From: Variovorax boronicumulans | Lineage (GTDB): Bacteria; Pseudomonadota; Gammaproteobacteria; Burkholderiales; Burkholderiaceae_C | Assembly: GCF_029892485.1 (NCBI RefSeq) | Contig: NZ_JARXVG010000007.1 | Coordinates: 248,001 to 312,000, forward strand | Direction of reading: 5' to 3' | DNA: 64,000 nt | Shown: positions 53,027 through 62,178 of the stretch, piece by piece | Layout: each line of letters begins with the position of its first letter | Position numbering within the stretch: position 1 is the stretch's first letter | Notes under the pieces: model-generated | Told to the model about the DNA's origin: nothing | What the model saw: only the letters and a program-made list of their open reading frames with translations | Database searches by the model: none | Position numbers and translations under genes: made by a program

Positions 53027-55294
53027 TCAATGTACGGGCGCGGACACGACCGGCACCGCTGTCCCGCGCCGCCCCAGCTTGCGCTCCCCGACCACGAACT
53101 GCACCAGCGCGATGGCCAGCGACATCAGGATCATGAGCACCGTGCAGTACGCCAGCGCAATGCCGTAGTCGCCGTTGCCGACGCGGCCAATGATGTACGT
53201 GGTGGCGAGTTCGTTCTCGGCGGTGACCAGAAAGATCACCGCGCTCACCGTCGTCATCGCGCGCACGAAGCTGTAGACCAGCGCGGCCACCAGCGCGGGC
53301 TTGAGCAGCGGCAGCACCACCTTGAACAAGGTCTGCGAAGTCGATGCGCGCAGCATCAGCGAGGCCTCGTCGAGCGAGCGGTCCAGTTGCTTGAAGGCGG
53401 CCGTACCTGCCCGCACGCCCACCGGCAGGTTCCGGAACATGAAGCACAGCACGATGATGAGCCCGGTGCCCGTGAGCTCCAGCGGCGGCACATTGAAGGC
53501 CAGGATGTAGCTCACGCCGAGGACTGTGCCCGGGATCGCGAAGGCCAGCAGTGCGCCGAACTCGAAGATGCCCTGCCCCTTGAACTCGTTGCGCGCCAGC
53601 AGCCACGCGATCAGCAAGCCCAGCGCTGCGGTGATCGGTGCCGAGATGCCCGCGAGCTTGAGCGTGGTGATCAGCGAGTTCCACGCCGTGCCCGCCCACA
53701 CCAGCCCGAACTGGCCCCACTCCAGCGCGAACGCATTCTTGAAGTGGTTGAGCGTGAAGCTGTAGTCGCGGCCCCAGGTCTGCACGAAGCCACCCGCGAA
53801 GGCGAAGAGGTAGACCACCGCGGTGAACGCAATCCACGGCAGCGCGATGCAGTAGATGGTGCGGCGCACGCCGTCGGGCAGCGCCATCGCGATGCCCGCG
53901 TCGCCCTTGCCGCTCACCGTGGTGTAGTTCTGCTTGCCCAGCAGCCCGCGCTGCAGCGCGAACACGCCGAGCGCGAACAGTGTGAGCACCCAGGCGAGCG
54001 AGGCCGCGCGGCCCTGGTCGTACTGCGCGCCGACGATGGCGAAGAAGATGTCGGTCGAGAGCACCGAGAACTGCCCGCCCACCACCACCGGGTTGCCGAA
54101 GTCGGCAATGCTCTCGATGAAGCCGACCAGGAAGGCGTTGGCCAGCCCAGGCTTCAGCAGCGGCAGCGTGACGGTGAAGAAGGTGCGACGACGGTCGGCA
54201 CGCAGCATCTGCGCGGCTTCTTCCAGGCTGGGCGCGATGCCCTGCACCACGCCGCGCATGATCATGAAGGCGATGGGCGTGAAGGCGAAGAGCTGCGCCA
54301 CCAGCACGCCCGGCATGCCGTAGAACCAGCGCGTCGGCTCGATGCCGAACACGTTCTCCAGCAGCTGGTTGACGATGCCTGCGCGGCCGAACAGCAGGAT
54401 CAGGCCCAGGCCCACCACGAACGGCGGTGTGATGATCGGCAGCAGCGCCAGCACCCGCAGCACGCCCTGCCCGCGCTTGCTGCCGCGCTCGGCCATCAGC
54501 GCCATCAGGGTGCCGAGGAAGGTGGTGCCGGCCGCCGTGAGCAAGGCCAGCACCAGCGTGTTCCACGCCACGCCGCAGCGCACCCCGCCCGCCAGGCACC
54601 CCAGGCCCCAGATGCGCTCGGTGAACACGCGCGCAACGAAGGCGCCTATCGACCATTGCCCGTCTTCGTTGAAGAACGCGCCCGACAGCGCCTTGCCCAC
54701 CGGGTAGGCGATGAACAGCGCCATCAGCACGCCGCAGCCGATGATCGCGGCCGCCACGAACAGGTCGCCCTTGAAGAGACCGAACCGGGCGATGCCGAAG
54801 GCCGCCAGCAGCACGAGCGCGGTGAGCGCCACGAAGCCGCCCGCGCCGATGCCGAACTGGTTGATCGCCAGCTCGCCGAACTGCGTGTTGAGTGCCGCGA
54901 CGCTCCAGCCCCGCGCGCCGATGGTGAAGCCCGCGACCGACAGGCCGATGGCGCCGATCGCGCCGCCTGCCAGGAGCCATCGCCCCTGCGCACGGCCGGC
55001 AGGCAGCCACGCGCCGATCGCGCACATCAACAGGCCCGCCAGGCCGATGAAGAGCCAGCTGCGCCCCTGCGTCGCGGCCTGCATCAGGCCGTTGGCGCCC
55101 TCCGCCCGTCCGAAGACCTGCGGAACGGCTTCGTACCAGGCCGCATCCTGGATCGCGTACCAGGGCAGCAGCAGGTACGCCGCAATGCCCAGCGCGACCC
55201 ACGCCCAGATCCAGCGCTGCGCGCGCCGGGCGGCCGCCACGGACGCCGGGTTGACCGGCGCGCCGCCGATGGAACCCGCTTCCATCGCTTCCAC
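53027..55294 (-). CDS. Iron-type ABC transporter fused permease (FbpB-like)
   Basis: A 755-residue inner membrane protein with two permease domains in one chain, as in FbpB/AfuB. The first coupling loop is near 360 (SLEEAAQMLRADRRRTFFTVTLPLLKPG), the second near 650 (SLDEASLMLRASTSQTLFKVVLPLLKP). About 200 N-terminal residues before the first domain form five or so extra hydrophobic helices, a longer leader than in typical FbpB. It starts at a GTG (55294) next to the binding protein stop; an ATG three codons later (55285), after GGAAG, is an alternative start. Confidence 0.9.
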   Translation of the reverse strand: MEAMEAGSIGGAPVNPASVAAARRAQRWIWAWVALGIAAYLLLPWYAIQDAAWYEAVPQVFGRAEGANGLMQAATQGRSWLFIGLAGLLMCAIGAWLPAGRAQGRWLLAGGAIGAIGLSVAGFTIGARGWSVAALNTQFGELAINQFGIGAGGFVALTALVLLAAFGIARFGLFKGDLFVAAAIIGCGVLMALFIAYPVGKALSGAFFNEDGQWSIGAFVARVFTERIWGLGCLAGGVRCGVAWNTLVLALLTAAGTTFLGTLMALMAERGSKRGQGVLRVLALLPIITPPFVVGLGLILLFGRAGIVNQLLENVFGIEPTRWFYGMPGVLVAQLFAFTPIAFMIMRGVVQGIAPSLEEAAQMLRADRRRTFFTVTLPLLKPGLANAFLVGFIESIADFGNPVVVGGQFSVLSTDIFFAIVGAQYDQGRAASLAWVLTLFALGVFALQRGLLGKQNYTTVSGKGDAGIAMALPDGVRRTIYCIALPWIAFTAVVYLFAFAGGFVQTWGRDYSFTLNHFKNAFALEWGQFGLVWAGTAWNSLITTLKLAGISAPITAALGLLIAWLLARNEFKGQGIFEFGALLAFAIPGTVLGVSYILAFNVPPLELTGTGLIIVLCFMFRNLPVGVRAGTAAFKQLDRSLDEASLMLRASTSQTLFKVVLPLLKPALVAALVYSFVRAMTTVSAVIFLVTAENELATTYIIGRVGNGDYGIALAYCTVLMILMSLAIALVQFVVGERKLGRRGTAVPVVSAPVH

Positions 55295-56305
55295 TTAGCG
55301 CGGCAGCGAGTTGACGTCCTTTTCCCAGCGCGCGATCAGGCGCCGGCGTTCGGCGCTGGCGCCGTACTTGGCGTAGTCGTAGTTGATGAACTTGATCGTC
55401 TTGAAGTCAGGAATGCGCGGATCGAGCTTGGCGCCCACATTGCTCGGCAGCTGAAACTGCTTGTTGGCGGCGCCCAGTTCCTGAGCGGCGGGCGTGAGCG
55501 CCCATTCGTAGAACTTCTTGGCGGCGTCCAGGTTGCGCGCGCCCTTGATGATGCTCATGGAGCCGATCTCGGCGCCGGTGCCGTCGCTCGGCGTGATGGT
55601 CTCGACCGGAAAGCCCTGCATCTTCTCGCCCGGGCCGTCATGCACGAAGCTGATGGAGATCGCGGTTTCGCCGCGCGCCACCGCCTTGATCGGGCCGGTG
55701 CCCGAGCGGGTGTACTGGCCGACATTTTTGTGCAGCGCCTTCAGGTACTCGAAGGCCTTGTCCTCGCCCATCATCTGCACCAGCGTGGCGATCATCGTGT
55801 AGGCGGTGCCGCTGGACGCGGGGTTGGCCACCTGGATGTCGCCCTTGTACTCGGGCTTGAGCAGGTCGGCCCAGGTCTTGGGCACGGGCAGCTTCTTCTT
55901 GGCGAGCAGCTCGGGGTTGTAGCCGAAGCCCAGCGGCCCCGAGTAGATACCAACCGTCTTGTAGCCTGACTGCTTGGCCTGCTGCTGGGCCCAGGGGTGC
56001 AATTGCGCCAACGTGGGCGACTTGTATTCGAGCGTGAGTCCCTGCTCGGCCGCCTGCAGGTGCGGGTCGCCCGTGCCGCCGAACCAGACGTCGGTCTTGG
56101 GGTTGTCCTTCTCGGCGATCAGCTGGGCCAGCGCCTCGCCCGATCCCTTCAGGGCCATGTTGATGCGAACGCCCGTGGTGCGGGCGTAGACGGTGGAAAT
56201 CACGTTGCACCATTCGGCCTGGACCGAGCAGATCACGTTCACGGTCTGTGCCGATGCGGCGGCCGACAGGCCCACGAGCGCGGCTGCGCAAAAAAGCTTC
56301 TTCAT
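55295..56305 (-). CDS. Iron-type ABC transporter substrate-binding protein (FbpA/AfuA-like)
   Basis: A 336-residue periplasmic binding protein with signal peptide MKKLFCAAALVGLSAAASA and mature start QTVNVICSVQAEWCNVI. It has family segments LIAEKDNPKTDVWFGGTGDPHL, GPLGFGYNPELL and VHDGPGEKMQGFPVETITPSDGTGAEIGSMSI, which place it with the ferric iron and phosphonate binding group. The clustered FbpA tyrosines are not evident, so iron is not assured. First gene of the four-gene operon; a terminator-like hairpin lies about 25 bases before its start. Confidence 0.9.
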   Translation of the reverse strand: MKKLFCAAALVGLSAAASAQTVNVICSVQAEWCNVISTVYARTTGVRINMALKGSGEALAQLIAEKDNPKTDVWFGGTGDPHLQAAEQGLTLEYKSPTLAQLHPWAQQQAKQSGYKTVGIYSGPLGFGYNPELLAKKKLPVPKTWADLLKPEYKGDIQVANPASSGTAYTMIATLVQMMGEDKAFEYLKALHKNVGQYTRSGTGPIKAVARGETAISISFVHDGPGEKMQGFPVETITPSDGTGAEIGSMSIIKGARNLDAAKKFYEWALTPAAQELGAANKQFQLPSNVGAKLDPRIPDFKTIKFINYDYAKYGASAERRRLIARWEKDVNSLPR

Positions 56306-56329
56306 CTGGTATTTCCCTGCCTCGTGGAT

Positions 56330-56350
56330 AAAAAAAAGGCCTTGCGGCCT
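56330..56350 (-). terminator. Terminator-like hairpin in the leader of the iron-type ABC operon
   Basis: AGGCC-TTGC-GGCCT (56337-56350) followed on the minus strand by a run of eight T residues is a standard intrinsic terminator shape. Its end is about 25 bases before the binding protein ATG on the same strand. The nearest upstream minus-strand gene is beyond zwf, so it either stops antisense transcription or attenuates this operon. On the plus strand it has no T run. Confidence 0.6.
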
Positions 56351-56386
56351 GGGGGCAGCGTAGCTTTAGTACAGGTCGGGGGAATC

Positions 56387-56398
56387 GGTACAAGTACC
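56387..56398. promoter_or_regulatory. Palindrome in the zwf/ABC operon divergent region
   Basis: GGTAC-AA-GTACC is a perfect 12-base inverted repeat 65 bases before zwf and 82 bases before the binding protein gene. It could be an operator for either gene. It does not match the HexR site known upstream of zwf in other bacteria. Confidence 0.3.
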
Positions 56399-56462
56399 AT
56401 CGCGACTGGCGTCCCGCCAAGCCCGGACGCCTCCTGGCACTCAGACAAAGGAAAGTTTTCTC

Positions 56463-57932
56463 ATGAGCTTCGATCTCGTTCTGTTCGGCGGTACTGGCGA
56501 TCTTGCGTGGCGCAAATTGATGCCCGCGCTGTTCCAGGCCTTCCGGCACGGCAGCCTCCCGCAGGACGGACGCATCGTCGGCGTGGCGCGGGACGACCTG
56601 TCGGACGACCAGTACCGCGAACTGATCCTGTCGCGCTTCAGCGCGGTCGAAGGCGCCAAGCGCCCCTCCCCGGAAGAATTCAAGAAGTTCGCGTCGATGC
56701 TGCATTACCTGCGCATGGACCTGTCCAAGCCCGACGACTACGCCAAGCTGGCCGACCTGCTCAAGCAGCGCGACGCCTCCACGGTCGTGATGTACGTGGC
56801 CACCGCGCCCGCCCTCTTCACGCAGGTGGTCGAGCAGATCGCGGCGGCCGGCCTCAACGGGCCGAAGACCCGCATCGTGCTCGAAAAGCCCTTGGGCCAC
56901 GACCTCGCATCGAACCGCGCCATCAACGCAGCCGTGGGCAAGGTGCTGGAAGAAAAGCAGGTCTTCCGCATCGACCACTACCTCGGCAAGCCCTCGGTGC
57001 AGAACCTGTTCGCGATGCGCTTCGGCAATGCGCTCTTCGAGCCGATCTGGCGCCGCGAGCACATCGCCAACATCCAGATCACCATCGCCGAAGACCTGGG
57101 CGTGGAGAAGCGCGGTGCCTTCTACGATCAGACCGGCGCGCTGCGCGACATGGTGCAGAACCACGCGCTGCAACTCCTGTGCGCGATCGGCATGGAGCCG
57201 CCGATCAACTCGCACGCCGACGCGATCCGCGACGAGAAACTGAAGGTGCTGCGCGCCCTCAAGCCCTGGACGCCCGAGAGCCTGAGCCTGCACGCGATCC
57301 GTGGCCAGTACACCGCCGGCACCGCCTATGGCGAGCGGGTGCAGGGCTACCGCGACGAGCCCGGCGTCGACCCCGACAGCCGCACCGAAACCTTCGTGGC
57401 GCTGCGCACCGAAATCGCCAACTGGCGCTGGGCCGGCGTGCCGTTCTACATCCGCACCGGCAAGCGCCTGGCATCCCGCGATGCGCGCATCGAAGTCAAC
57501 TTCCGCCCGACGCCGCACGCGATCTACCGCGCGCCCGCGGGCAACGTCAACAAGCTGGTGATCAACCTGCAACCCAAGGACGGCCTGGAGCTGCACATGC
57601 TCGCGCAGGCGCAGGACAACCGGCAGCGCAACGGCAACCAGAGCGCCGTCGCGCAGCTGGCGCCGGTGCAACTGGATCTGGACTTCGACAAGCGCTTCGG
57701 CGCCGAGCGCGTGGGCGCCTACGAGCGCTTGCTGCTCGACGTGATCGACGGCCGCCTGAACCTGTTCGTGCGCAGCGACGAGCAGGAAGAGGCGTGGCGC
57801 TGGGTGGAGCCGCTGATCGACAGCTGGGAATCGGACGGCGGCCCGCGCCCCTACGCGGCCGGCACCTGGGGCCCGAGCGCATCGAGCGCGATGATTGCCC
57901 GCGACGGCTTCTCGTGGGGCGAAGAGCAGTAA
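56463..57932 (+). CDS. zwf: Glucose-6-phosphate 1-dehydrogenase
   Basis: Oxidises glucose 6-phosphate to 6-phosphogluconolactone with NADP or NAD, feeding the pentose phosphate and Entner-Doudoroff routes. The 489-residue enzyme has the nucleotide motif FGGTGDLAWRKL (8-19), EKPLGHD (141-147) and the active-site signature RIDHYLGK (169-176). AAGGAAAG precedes the ATG. It is monocistronic here: divergent from the ABC operon and convergent with the dioxygenase gene. edd, eda and pgl are not in the window. Confidence 0.98.
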   Translation: MSFDLVLFGGTGDLAWRKLMPALFQAFRHGSLPQDGRIVGVARDDLSDDQYRELILSRFSAVEGAKRPSPEEFKKFASMLHYLRMDLSKPDDYAKLADLLKQRDASTVVMYVATAPALFTQVVEQIAAAGLNGPKTRIVLEKPLGHDLASNRAINAAVGKVLEEKQVFRIDHYLGKPSVQNLFAMRFGNALFEPIWRREHIANIQITIAEDLGVEKRGAFYDQTGALRDMVQNHALQLLCAIGMEPPINSHADAIRDEKLKVLRALKPWTPESLSLHAIRGQYTAGTAYGERVQGYRDEPGVDPDSRTETFVALRTEIANWRWAGVPFYIRTGKRLASRDARIEVNFRPTPHAIYRAPAGNVNKLVINLQPKDGLELHMLAQAQDNRQRNGNQSAVAQLAPVQLDLDFDKRFGAERVGAYERLLLDVIDGRLNLFVRSDEQEEAWRWVEPLIDSWESDGGPRPYAAGTWGPSASSAMIARDGFSWGEEQ

Positions 57933-57941
57933 CTCAGGCCC

Positions 57942-58064
57942 TGAAGGCGCGAAGGAACCGTCGCGAGCGCCCCGAGGTCGCGTCGAGGACCGCAGCCGTA
58001 CTGACGTACGGCGAGGACCGCAGATGCGAGATCGGGGTGCGCAGCAGGTTCATTCGCGCCTTCA
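57942..58064. repeat. 123-base near-palindromic element between zwf and the dioxygenase gene
   Basis: The outer 18-base arms (57942-57959 and 58047-58064) match as inverted repeats at 17 of 18 positions. The centre is a perfect hairpin GCCGTAC-TGAC-GTACGGC (57995-58012), flanked by two direct copies of GAGGACCGCAG (57985-57995 and 58013-58023). The segments between are partly complementary as well (GCGC...CCCGA facing TCGGGG...GCGC). The right end includes the stop codon of the dioxygenase gene. It may act as a two-way terminator or be a copy of an intergenic repeat family. Confidence 0.7.
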
Positions 58065-58991
58065 GCCGAATTGCACGCAGCGCATGCTGAGCGTGCCGGA
58101 CTGGAAGCCTTCGTACACCGTCTTCGCGCGCTCGCTCGCCCCGGCGGCGCCGAGCGCGTAGAGGAACGGAAAGTAGTGATCGGGCGTCGCCACGGCGGTC
58201 GATGCGCCCTCCAGCTTTTCATACCCGATCAGCGCGCGATCATCGCGGCCCGCGAGCGCTGACTTCACCGCATCGTCGAAGGACTGCGCCCAGGGGCGGC
58301 TTGCCTTCGGCCCGTCGACGGTGCCGCGGTCGGTGGCGCGCAGGTTGTGCACCACGTTGCCGCTGCCCATCACCAGCACGCCCTTGTCGCGCAACGCGGC
58401 CAGATCGCGCCCCACTGCGTAATGGAAGGCGGCGGGCTTGTCGTAGTCGATGCTGAGCTGGAAGACGGGAACGTCGGCCTTCGGATAGAGGCGCTTGAGC
58501 ACCGACCAGGTGCCATGGTCCAAGCCCCATTGGTCGGTGGCGATGACCGGCGACTGCTTCACCACGCCGACGGTTTCCTGCGCGAGTGCCGGATGGCCGG
58601 GCGCGGGATAGTCGACGTCGAAGAGCGCCTGCGGGAAGCCGCCGAAGTCGTGGATCGTCTTCGGCTTCGCCTGCACGCCGACGCCGGTGGCGCCGCGGCT
58701 CAGCCAGTGCGCCGACACGCTGAGGATGGCCGTGGGTGGTGGCAGCTCTTTGCCCCATGCGGACAGGCGGCGCGTGAACGCGTTGTCGGCGATGGCGTTC
58801 ATCGGCGTGCCGTGGCCGATGAAGATGACCGGCATGCGCCGCGACGGCGCACCGGCGGCCGCGTGCGACAGGGTTGCGAGGGAGGCCAGCGCGGCGGTCG
58901 CACCGAGCGCGGACGCCATCACGAAGCCCCTGCGGCCGAGCTCGGGTGCGTTCACTGGGTGAGCGGTGGAGAAAGTCGTGCGGCGTGCCAT
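58062..58991 (-). CDS. DODA-type extradiol ring-cleavage dioxygenase (YgiD-like) with Tat-like signal
   Basis: A 309-residue member of the LigB-superfamily 4,5-DOPA dioxygenase group. The metal site can be followed as H60 (IGHGTPM), H95 (SAHWLS), H159 (LDHGTW) and H272 (TPDHYFPF). The first 45 residues are unusual for the family: ELGRRGFVMASALG, then a hydrophobic alanine-rich stretch ending SHAAAG, which looks like a twin-arginine export signal. Most YgiD proteins are cytoplasmic, so export would be notable. The substrate is an unknown catechol. Its stop lies within the right arm of the palindromic element. Confidence 0.9.
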   Translation of the reverse strand: MARRTTFSTAHPVNAPELGRRGFVMASALGATAALASLATLSHAAAGAPSRRMPVIFIGHGTPMNAIADNAFTRRLSAWGKELPPPTAILSVSAHWLSRGATGVGVQAKPKTIHDFGGFPQALFDVDYPAPGHPALAQETVGVVKQSPVIATDQWGLDHGTWSVLKRLYPKADVPVFQLSIDYDKPAAFHYAVGRDLAALRDKGVLVMGSGNVVHNLRATDRGTVDGPKASRPWAQSFDDAVKSALAGRDDRALIGYEKLEGASTAVATPDHYFPFLYALGAAGASERAKTVYEGFQSGTLSMRCVQFG

Positions 58992-59069
58992 GGTGTCCTT
59001 CGGGGTTGCGGCATCACTCTGCCGCAGCGCCCGGGCTCACGCAGTGCGTTTGCGCACATGCCGCGGCAT

Positions 59070-60098
59070 CTAAATCCGCCCCTCTTCCACCGCATGGCAA
59101 GCCACCTGCACGCCCTTGAGGCTCAAGAGCTGCGGCCGCTCCGCGGAGCAGCGCGCATTCGCATGCGGGCAACGCGGATGAAACGTACACCCCGTCGGCG
59201 GATTCAGCGGATTCGGCACCTCCCCCTGCACCGCGGTGCGCCGGCGCCCGGTGTGCTTCATCTGCGGGATCGCGTCCAGCAGCATGCGGGTGTACGGATG
59301 CTGCGGATCGGCGAAGAGCTTCTGCTTGTCCGCCACCTCGACCAGCCGGCCGAGGTACATCACCCCGACCTGGTCGGCCACGTGGCGCACCACCGCGAGG
59401 TTGTGCGAGATGAAGAGGTAGGTCAGGCCCTGCTCGCGCTGCAGGTCCTTCATGATGTTGAGCACCTGCGCCTGCACGCTCACGTCGAGCGCCGAGGTGG
59501 GCTCGTCGCACACCAGGAATTCGGGCTGCGTGGCGAGTGCACGCGCAATGGAGATGCGCTGGCGCTGGCCACCCGAGAACTGGTGCGGGTACTTGCTCAT
59601 GTCCAGCGGCGAGAGGCCCACCGACTTGAGCAGCTCGCCCACGCGCTCGCGCAGTTCGGCCTTGCCGCTGAGGATGCCGTGCTCGCGCAGCGGCTCGCCG
59701 ATGATGTCTTCCACAATCCAGCGCGGGTTCAGGCTCGCATAGGGGTCCTGGAAGATCATCTGGATGCGGCGGCGCAGCTTGCGGCCTTCGGGTGTCTTGA
59801 ACGCGGCATGCGCGTCCTGCCCATCGAACTGCAGGCCACCGCGCGTGGGCGCGTAGAGGCCGACCAGAAGGCGCGCGACGGTACTCTTGCCGCAGCCCGA
59901 TTCGCCCACCAGCGCGAGCGTCTTGCCGCGCTCGATGGAAAAGCTCACGCCATCGACCGCATGCAGCAGCACGCGCGGCTTGCGTTCGAGCACGCGGTTG
60001 AGCCAGGGCGGCGAGACGTCGAAGGTGCGGGCCAGGTCGTGCGCGACGACCAGGGGCTCGCCGGTTGTTGGCTTGCGGGGTTCGATCGCGGCGCTCAT
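59070..60098 (-). CDS. Peptide ABC transporter ATP-binding protein (DppF type)
   Basis: A 342-residue ATPase of the dipeptide/oligopeptide class with Walker [10 protein letters not shown] (65-73), [29 protein letters not shown] and the C-terminal oligopeptide motif [15 protein letters not shown], whose cysteines bind an iron-sulfur cluster in some family members. It overlaps the DppD-type gene by ATGA and is the last gene of the transporter unit. A seven-base-stem hairpin without a T run follows at 59007-59026. Works as a heterodimer with the DppD-type ATPase. Confidence 0.95.
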   Translation of the reverse strand: MSAAIEPRKPTTGEPLVVAHDLARTFDVSPPWLNRVLERKPRVLLHAVDGVSFSIERGKTLALVGESGCGKSTVARLLVGLYAPTRGGLQFDGQDAHAAFKTPEGRKLRRRIQMIFQDPYASLNPRWIVEDIIGEPLREHGILSGKAELRERVGELLKSVGLSPLDMSKYPHQFSGGQRQRISIARALATQPEFLVCDEPTSALDVSVQAQVLNIMKDLQREQGLTYLFISHNLAVVRHVADQVGVMYLGRLVEVADKQKLFADPQHPYTRMLLDAIPQMKHTGRRRTAVQGEVPNPLNPPTGCTFHPRCPHANARCSAERPQLLSLKGVQVACHAVEEGRI

Positions 60099-61165
60099 CG
60101 CGTCACCTCCGCGATGGGTTCGGCCGCTTCGGGCGTGGCGCGTTCGCCGGCCGCGAGCGCGTCGTGGTGCTTCGCGGCGATCTCGGCCTGCCCCAGATGC
60201 GGATCGGCCGCATCGTGCAGCCAGCATGCGGCACGCGTGGCGCCCGCGTGCATCAGCTCGGGCCGCTCGGTCAGGCAGCGCGCGAAGGTGCGCGGGCAGC
60301 GCGGGTTGTAGGCACAGCCGGTCGGAATGGCATTGAGCCGCGGCATCGCACCGTCGATCTGGTTGAGCCGCTCGCGGTCGCTCGCCATGTCGGGAATGGA
60401 CGCCATCAGGCCCGATGTGTAGGGATGCGAAGGCTGGTGGATCACTTCGTGCACCGGGCCGATCTCGGCGATGCGGCCCGCGTACATCACGGCCACGCGG
60501 TCGCAGGTCTCGGCGATCACGCCCATGTCGTGCGTGATCAGCATCACGGCCGCGCCGCGGTCCTTGCAGATGCGCTTGAGCAGTTGAATGATCTGCGCCT
60601 GGATGGACACGTCGAGCGCGGTGGTCGGCTCGTCGGCCACGATGAGCTTGGGCTCGGCCGCGAGCGCGAGCGCGATCACCACGCGTTGCCGCATGCCGCC
60701 CGAGAACTGGTGCGGGAAGTGGTCGATGCGTTGTTCGGCGGCGGGAATTCCGGTGTCCTGCAGGAGGCCGATGGCGCGCTTGCGGGCTTCGGATTCGGTC
60801 ACGGGCAGGTGCGCCCGGATGGTCTCGATGAGTTGCCGGCCCACGGTGTAGAGCGGGTTCAGCGAGGTCAGCGGGTCCTGGAAGATCGCGCCGATCTTGC
60901 GGCCGCGAATGGGGCGCATCGCATCGAAACTCAGGTTGTCGATGCGCTGGCCCTCCAGCAGGATCTGGCCGCTGGCCACGCGGCCCGGCGGTTCGAGCAG
61001 GCCGATGATGGCCGCGCCGGTGAGCGACTTGCCGGCGCCCGATTCGCCCACCACGCCGAGGATTTCCCCGGGCGCGATGTCGAAGGAAATGCGGTCGATC
61101 GCGCGCAGCGTGCCGCGGCGGTGCGGAAACTCGACGACGAGGTCTTTGACCTGGAGCAGCGTCAT
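60095..61165 (-). CDS. Peptide ABC transporter ATP-binding protein (DppD type)
   Basis: A 356-residue ATPase with Walker A GESGAGKS (40-47), [29 protein letters not shown] and the C-terminal cysteine motif [15 protein letters not shown]. An Ala-rich tail of about 30 residues extends beyond the core. It lies 21 bases after the permease gene and overlaps the DppF-type gene by four bases, the standard order for peptide transporters. Confidence 0.95.
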   Translation of the reverse strand: MTLLQVKDLVVEFPHRRGTLRAIDRISFDIAPGEILGVVGESGAGKSLTGAAIIGLLEPPGRVASGQILLEGQRIDNLSFDAMRPIRGRKIGAIFQDPLTSLNPLYTVGRQLIETIRAHLPVTESEARKRAIGLLQDTGIPAAEQRIDHFPHQFSGGMRQRVVIALALAAEPKLIVADEPTTALDVSIQAQIIQLLKRICKDRGAAVMLITHDMGVIAETCDRVAVMYAGRIAEIGPVHEVIHQPSHPYTSGLMASIPDMASDRERLNQIDGAMPRLNAIPTGCAYNPRCPRTFARCLTERPELMHAGATRAACWLHDAADPHLGQAEIAAKHHDALAAGERATPEAAEPIAEVTR

Positions 61166-61186
61166 GGTGGCGTTGTCCTTTTCTCT

Positions 61187-62098
61187 TCAGCGCAGGCGCG
61201 GATTCAACGCGTCGCGCAGCCAGTCGCCCAGCAGGTTCACGCTGAGTGCGATCAGCACCAGCATCAGGCCCGGAAACACAGTGATCCACCATTCGCCCGA
61301 GAACAGGTACTGGTTGCCGACGCTGATGAGCGTGCCCAGCGAGGGCGAGGTCGGCGGCACGCCGACGCCGAGGAACGAGAGCGTGGCCTCGGTGATGATC
61401 GCGGTGGCGACCTGGATGGTGGCCAGCACCATCACCGGCCCCATCACGTTGGGCAGCACGTGGCGCAGCATGATGCGCACCGGCGCGACGCCAGTGACGC
61501 GCGCGGCCTGCACGTATTCCTTGTTGCGCTCCACCAGCGTGGAGCCGCGCACCGTGCGCGCGTACTGCACCCAGCCCGTGAGCGAGATCGAGATGATCAG
61601 CACGCCGAAGGCGAGCGACTCGTGCGCGCCGGGAAAGAGCGCACGGCCCACGCCGGCGATCAGCAGCGCGACCAGGATGGGCGGGAACGACAGCATCACG
61701 TCGCACACGCGCATGAGGAACGAATCGAGCCAGCCGCCGAGAAAGCCGGCCAGAAGGCCGAACACCACCCCGACGACGACCGACAGCACGACCGAGACGA
61801 CGCCCACGATCATCGAGATGCGCGCGCCGTAGATGACGGCCGAGAGGATGTCCCGGCCCTGGTCATCGGTGCCGAGCAGGTATTTGGACGAGCCCTCGGC
61901 GCTCCATGCGGGCGGCAGGCGCGCATCGCCGAGCTCCAGCGTGGCGAGATCGAAGGGGTTGTGCGGCGACACCCAGCCGGCAAACGCCGCGCAGAACAGG
62001 CAGACCAGCGCGATCAGTGCCGCCGCCATCGCCACGGGCGAGGTGCGGAAGCTGTAGCCGACGTCGCTGTCGAGCCAGCGGGCGAGTGTTTTTTTCAT
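61187..62098 (-). CDS. Peptide ABC transporter permease (DppC type)
   Basis: A 303-residue inner membrane permease with an N-terminal helix ([21 protein letters not shown]), the OppC N-terminal segment, five further helices and the coupling loop [25 protein letters not shown]. It is the OppC/DppC-type subunit; its usual DppB-type partner is not found between it and the binding protein gene. No Shine-Dalgarno site is clear before the ATG at 62098, and a terminator-like hairpin lies 17 bases upstream. Confidence 0.94.
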   Translation of the reverse strand: MKKTLARWLDSDVGYSFRTSPVAMAAALIALVCLFCAAFAGWVSPHNPFDLATLELGDARLPPAWSAEGSSKYLLGTDDQGRDILSAVIYGARISMIVGVVSVVLSVVVGVVFGLLAGFLGGWLDSFLMRVCDVMLSFPPILVALLIAGVGRALFPGAHESLAFGVLIISISLTGWVQYARTVRGSTLVERNKEYVQAARVTGVAPVRIMLRHVLPNVMGPVMVLATIQVATAIITEATLSFLGVGVPPTSPSLGTLISVGNQYLFSGEWWITVFPGLMLVLIALSVNLLGDWLRDALNPRLR

Positions 62099-62104
62099 CG
62101 TGAG

Positions 62105-62139
62105 GGAAAAAGGAATGGGCCCGCAAGAAGCGGGCCCAT
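62105..62139 (-). terminator. Terminator-like hairpin between the binding protein and dppC-type genes
   Basis: ATGGGCCCGC (62115-62124) pairs perfectly with GCGGGCCCAT (62130-62139) around AAGAA. On the minus strand it is followed by TCCTTTTTCCC. It lies inside the 80-base gap between two genes of one transporter and would reduce read-through into the permease and ATPase genes. Confidence 0.6.
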
Positions 62140-62178
62140 GGTCAGGCCATCAGGCCGCCCGGGGAGCGGCCGGGGAAA

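Noticed and set aside
50085-55969. Very long plus-strand open frames (over 860 and 1050 codons) opposite the iron-type ABC operon
   Set aside because: Their translations are rich in Arg, Gln, His and Ala with no domains and mirror the minus-strand genes. They are antisense shadows of GC-rich coding DNA.
59007-59026. Hairpin TGCGGCA-TCACTC-TGCCGCA after the DppF-type gene as terminator
   Set aside because: Short stem and no T run, so it is mentioned only in the neighbouring gene entry.
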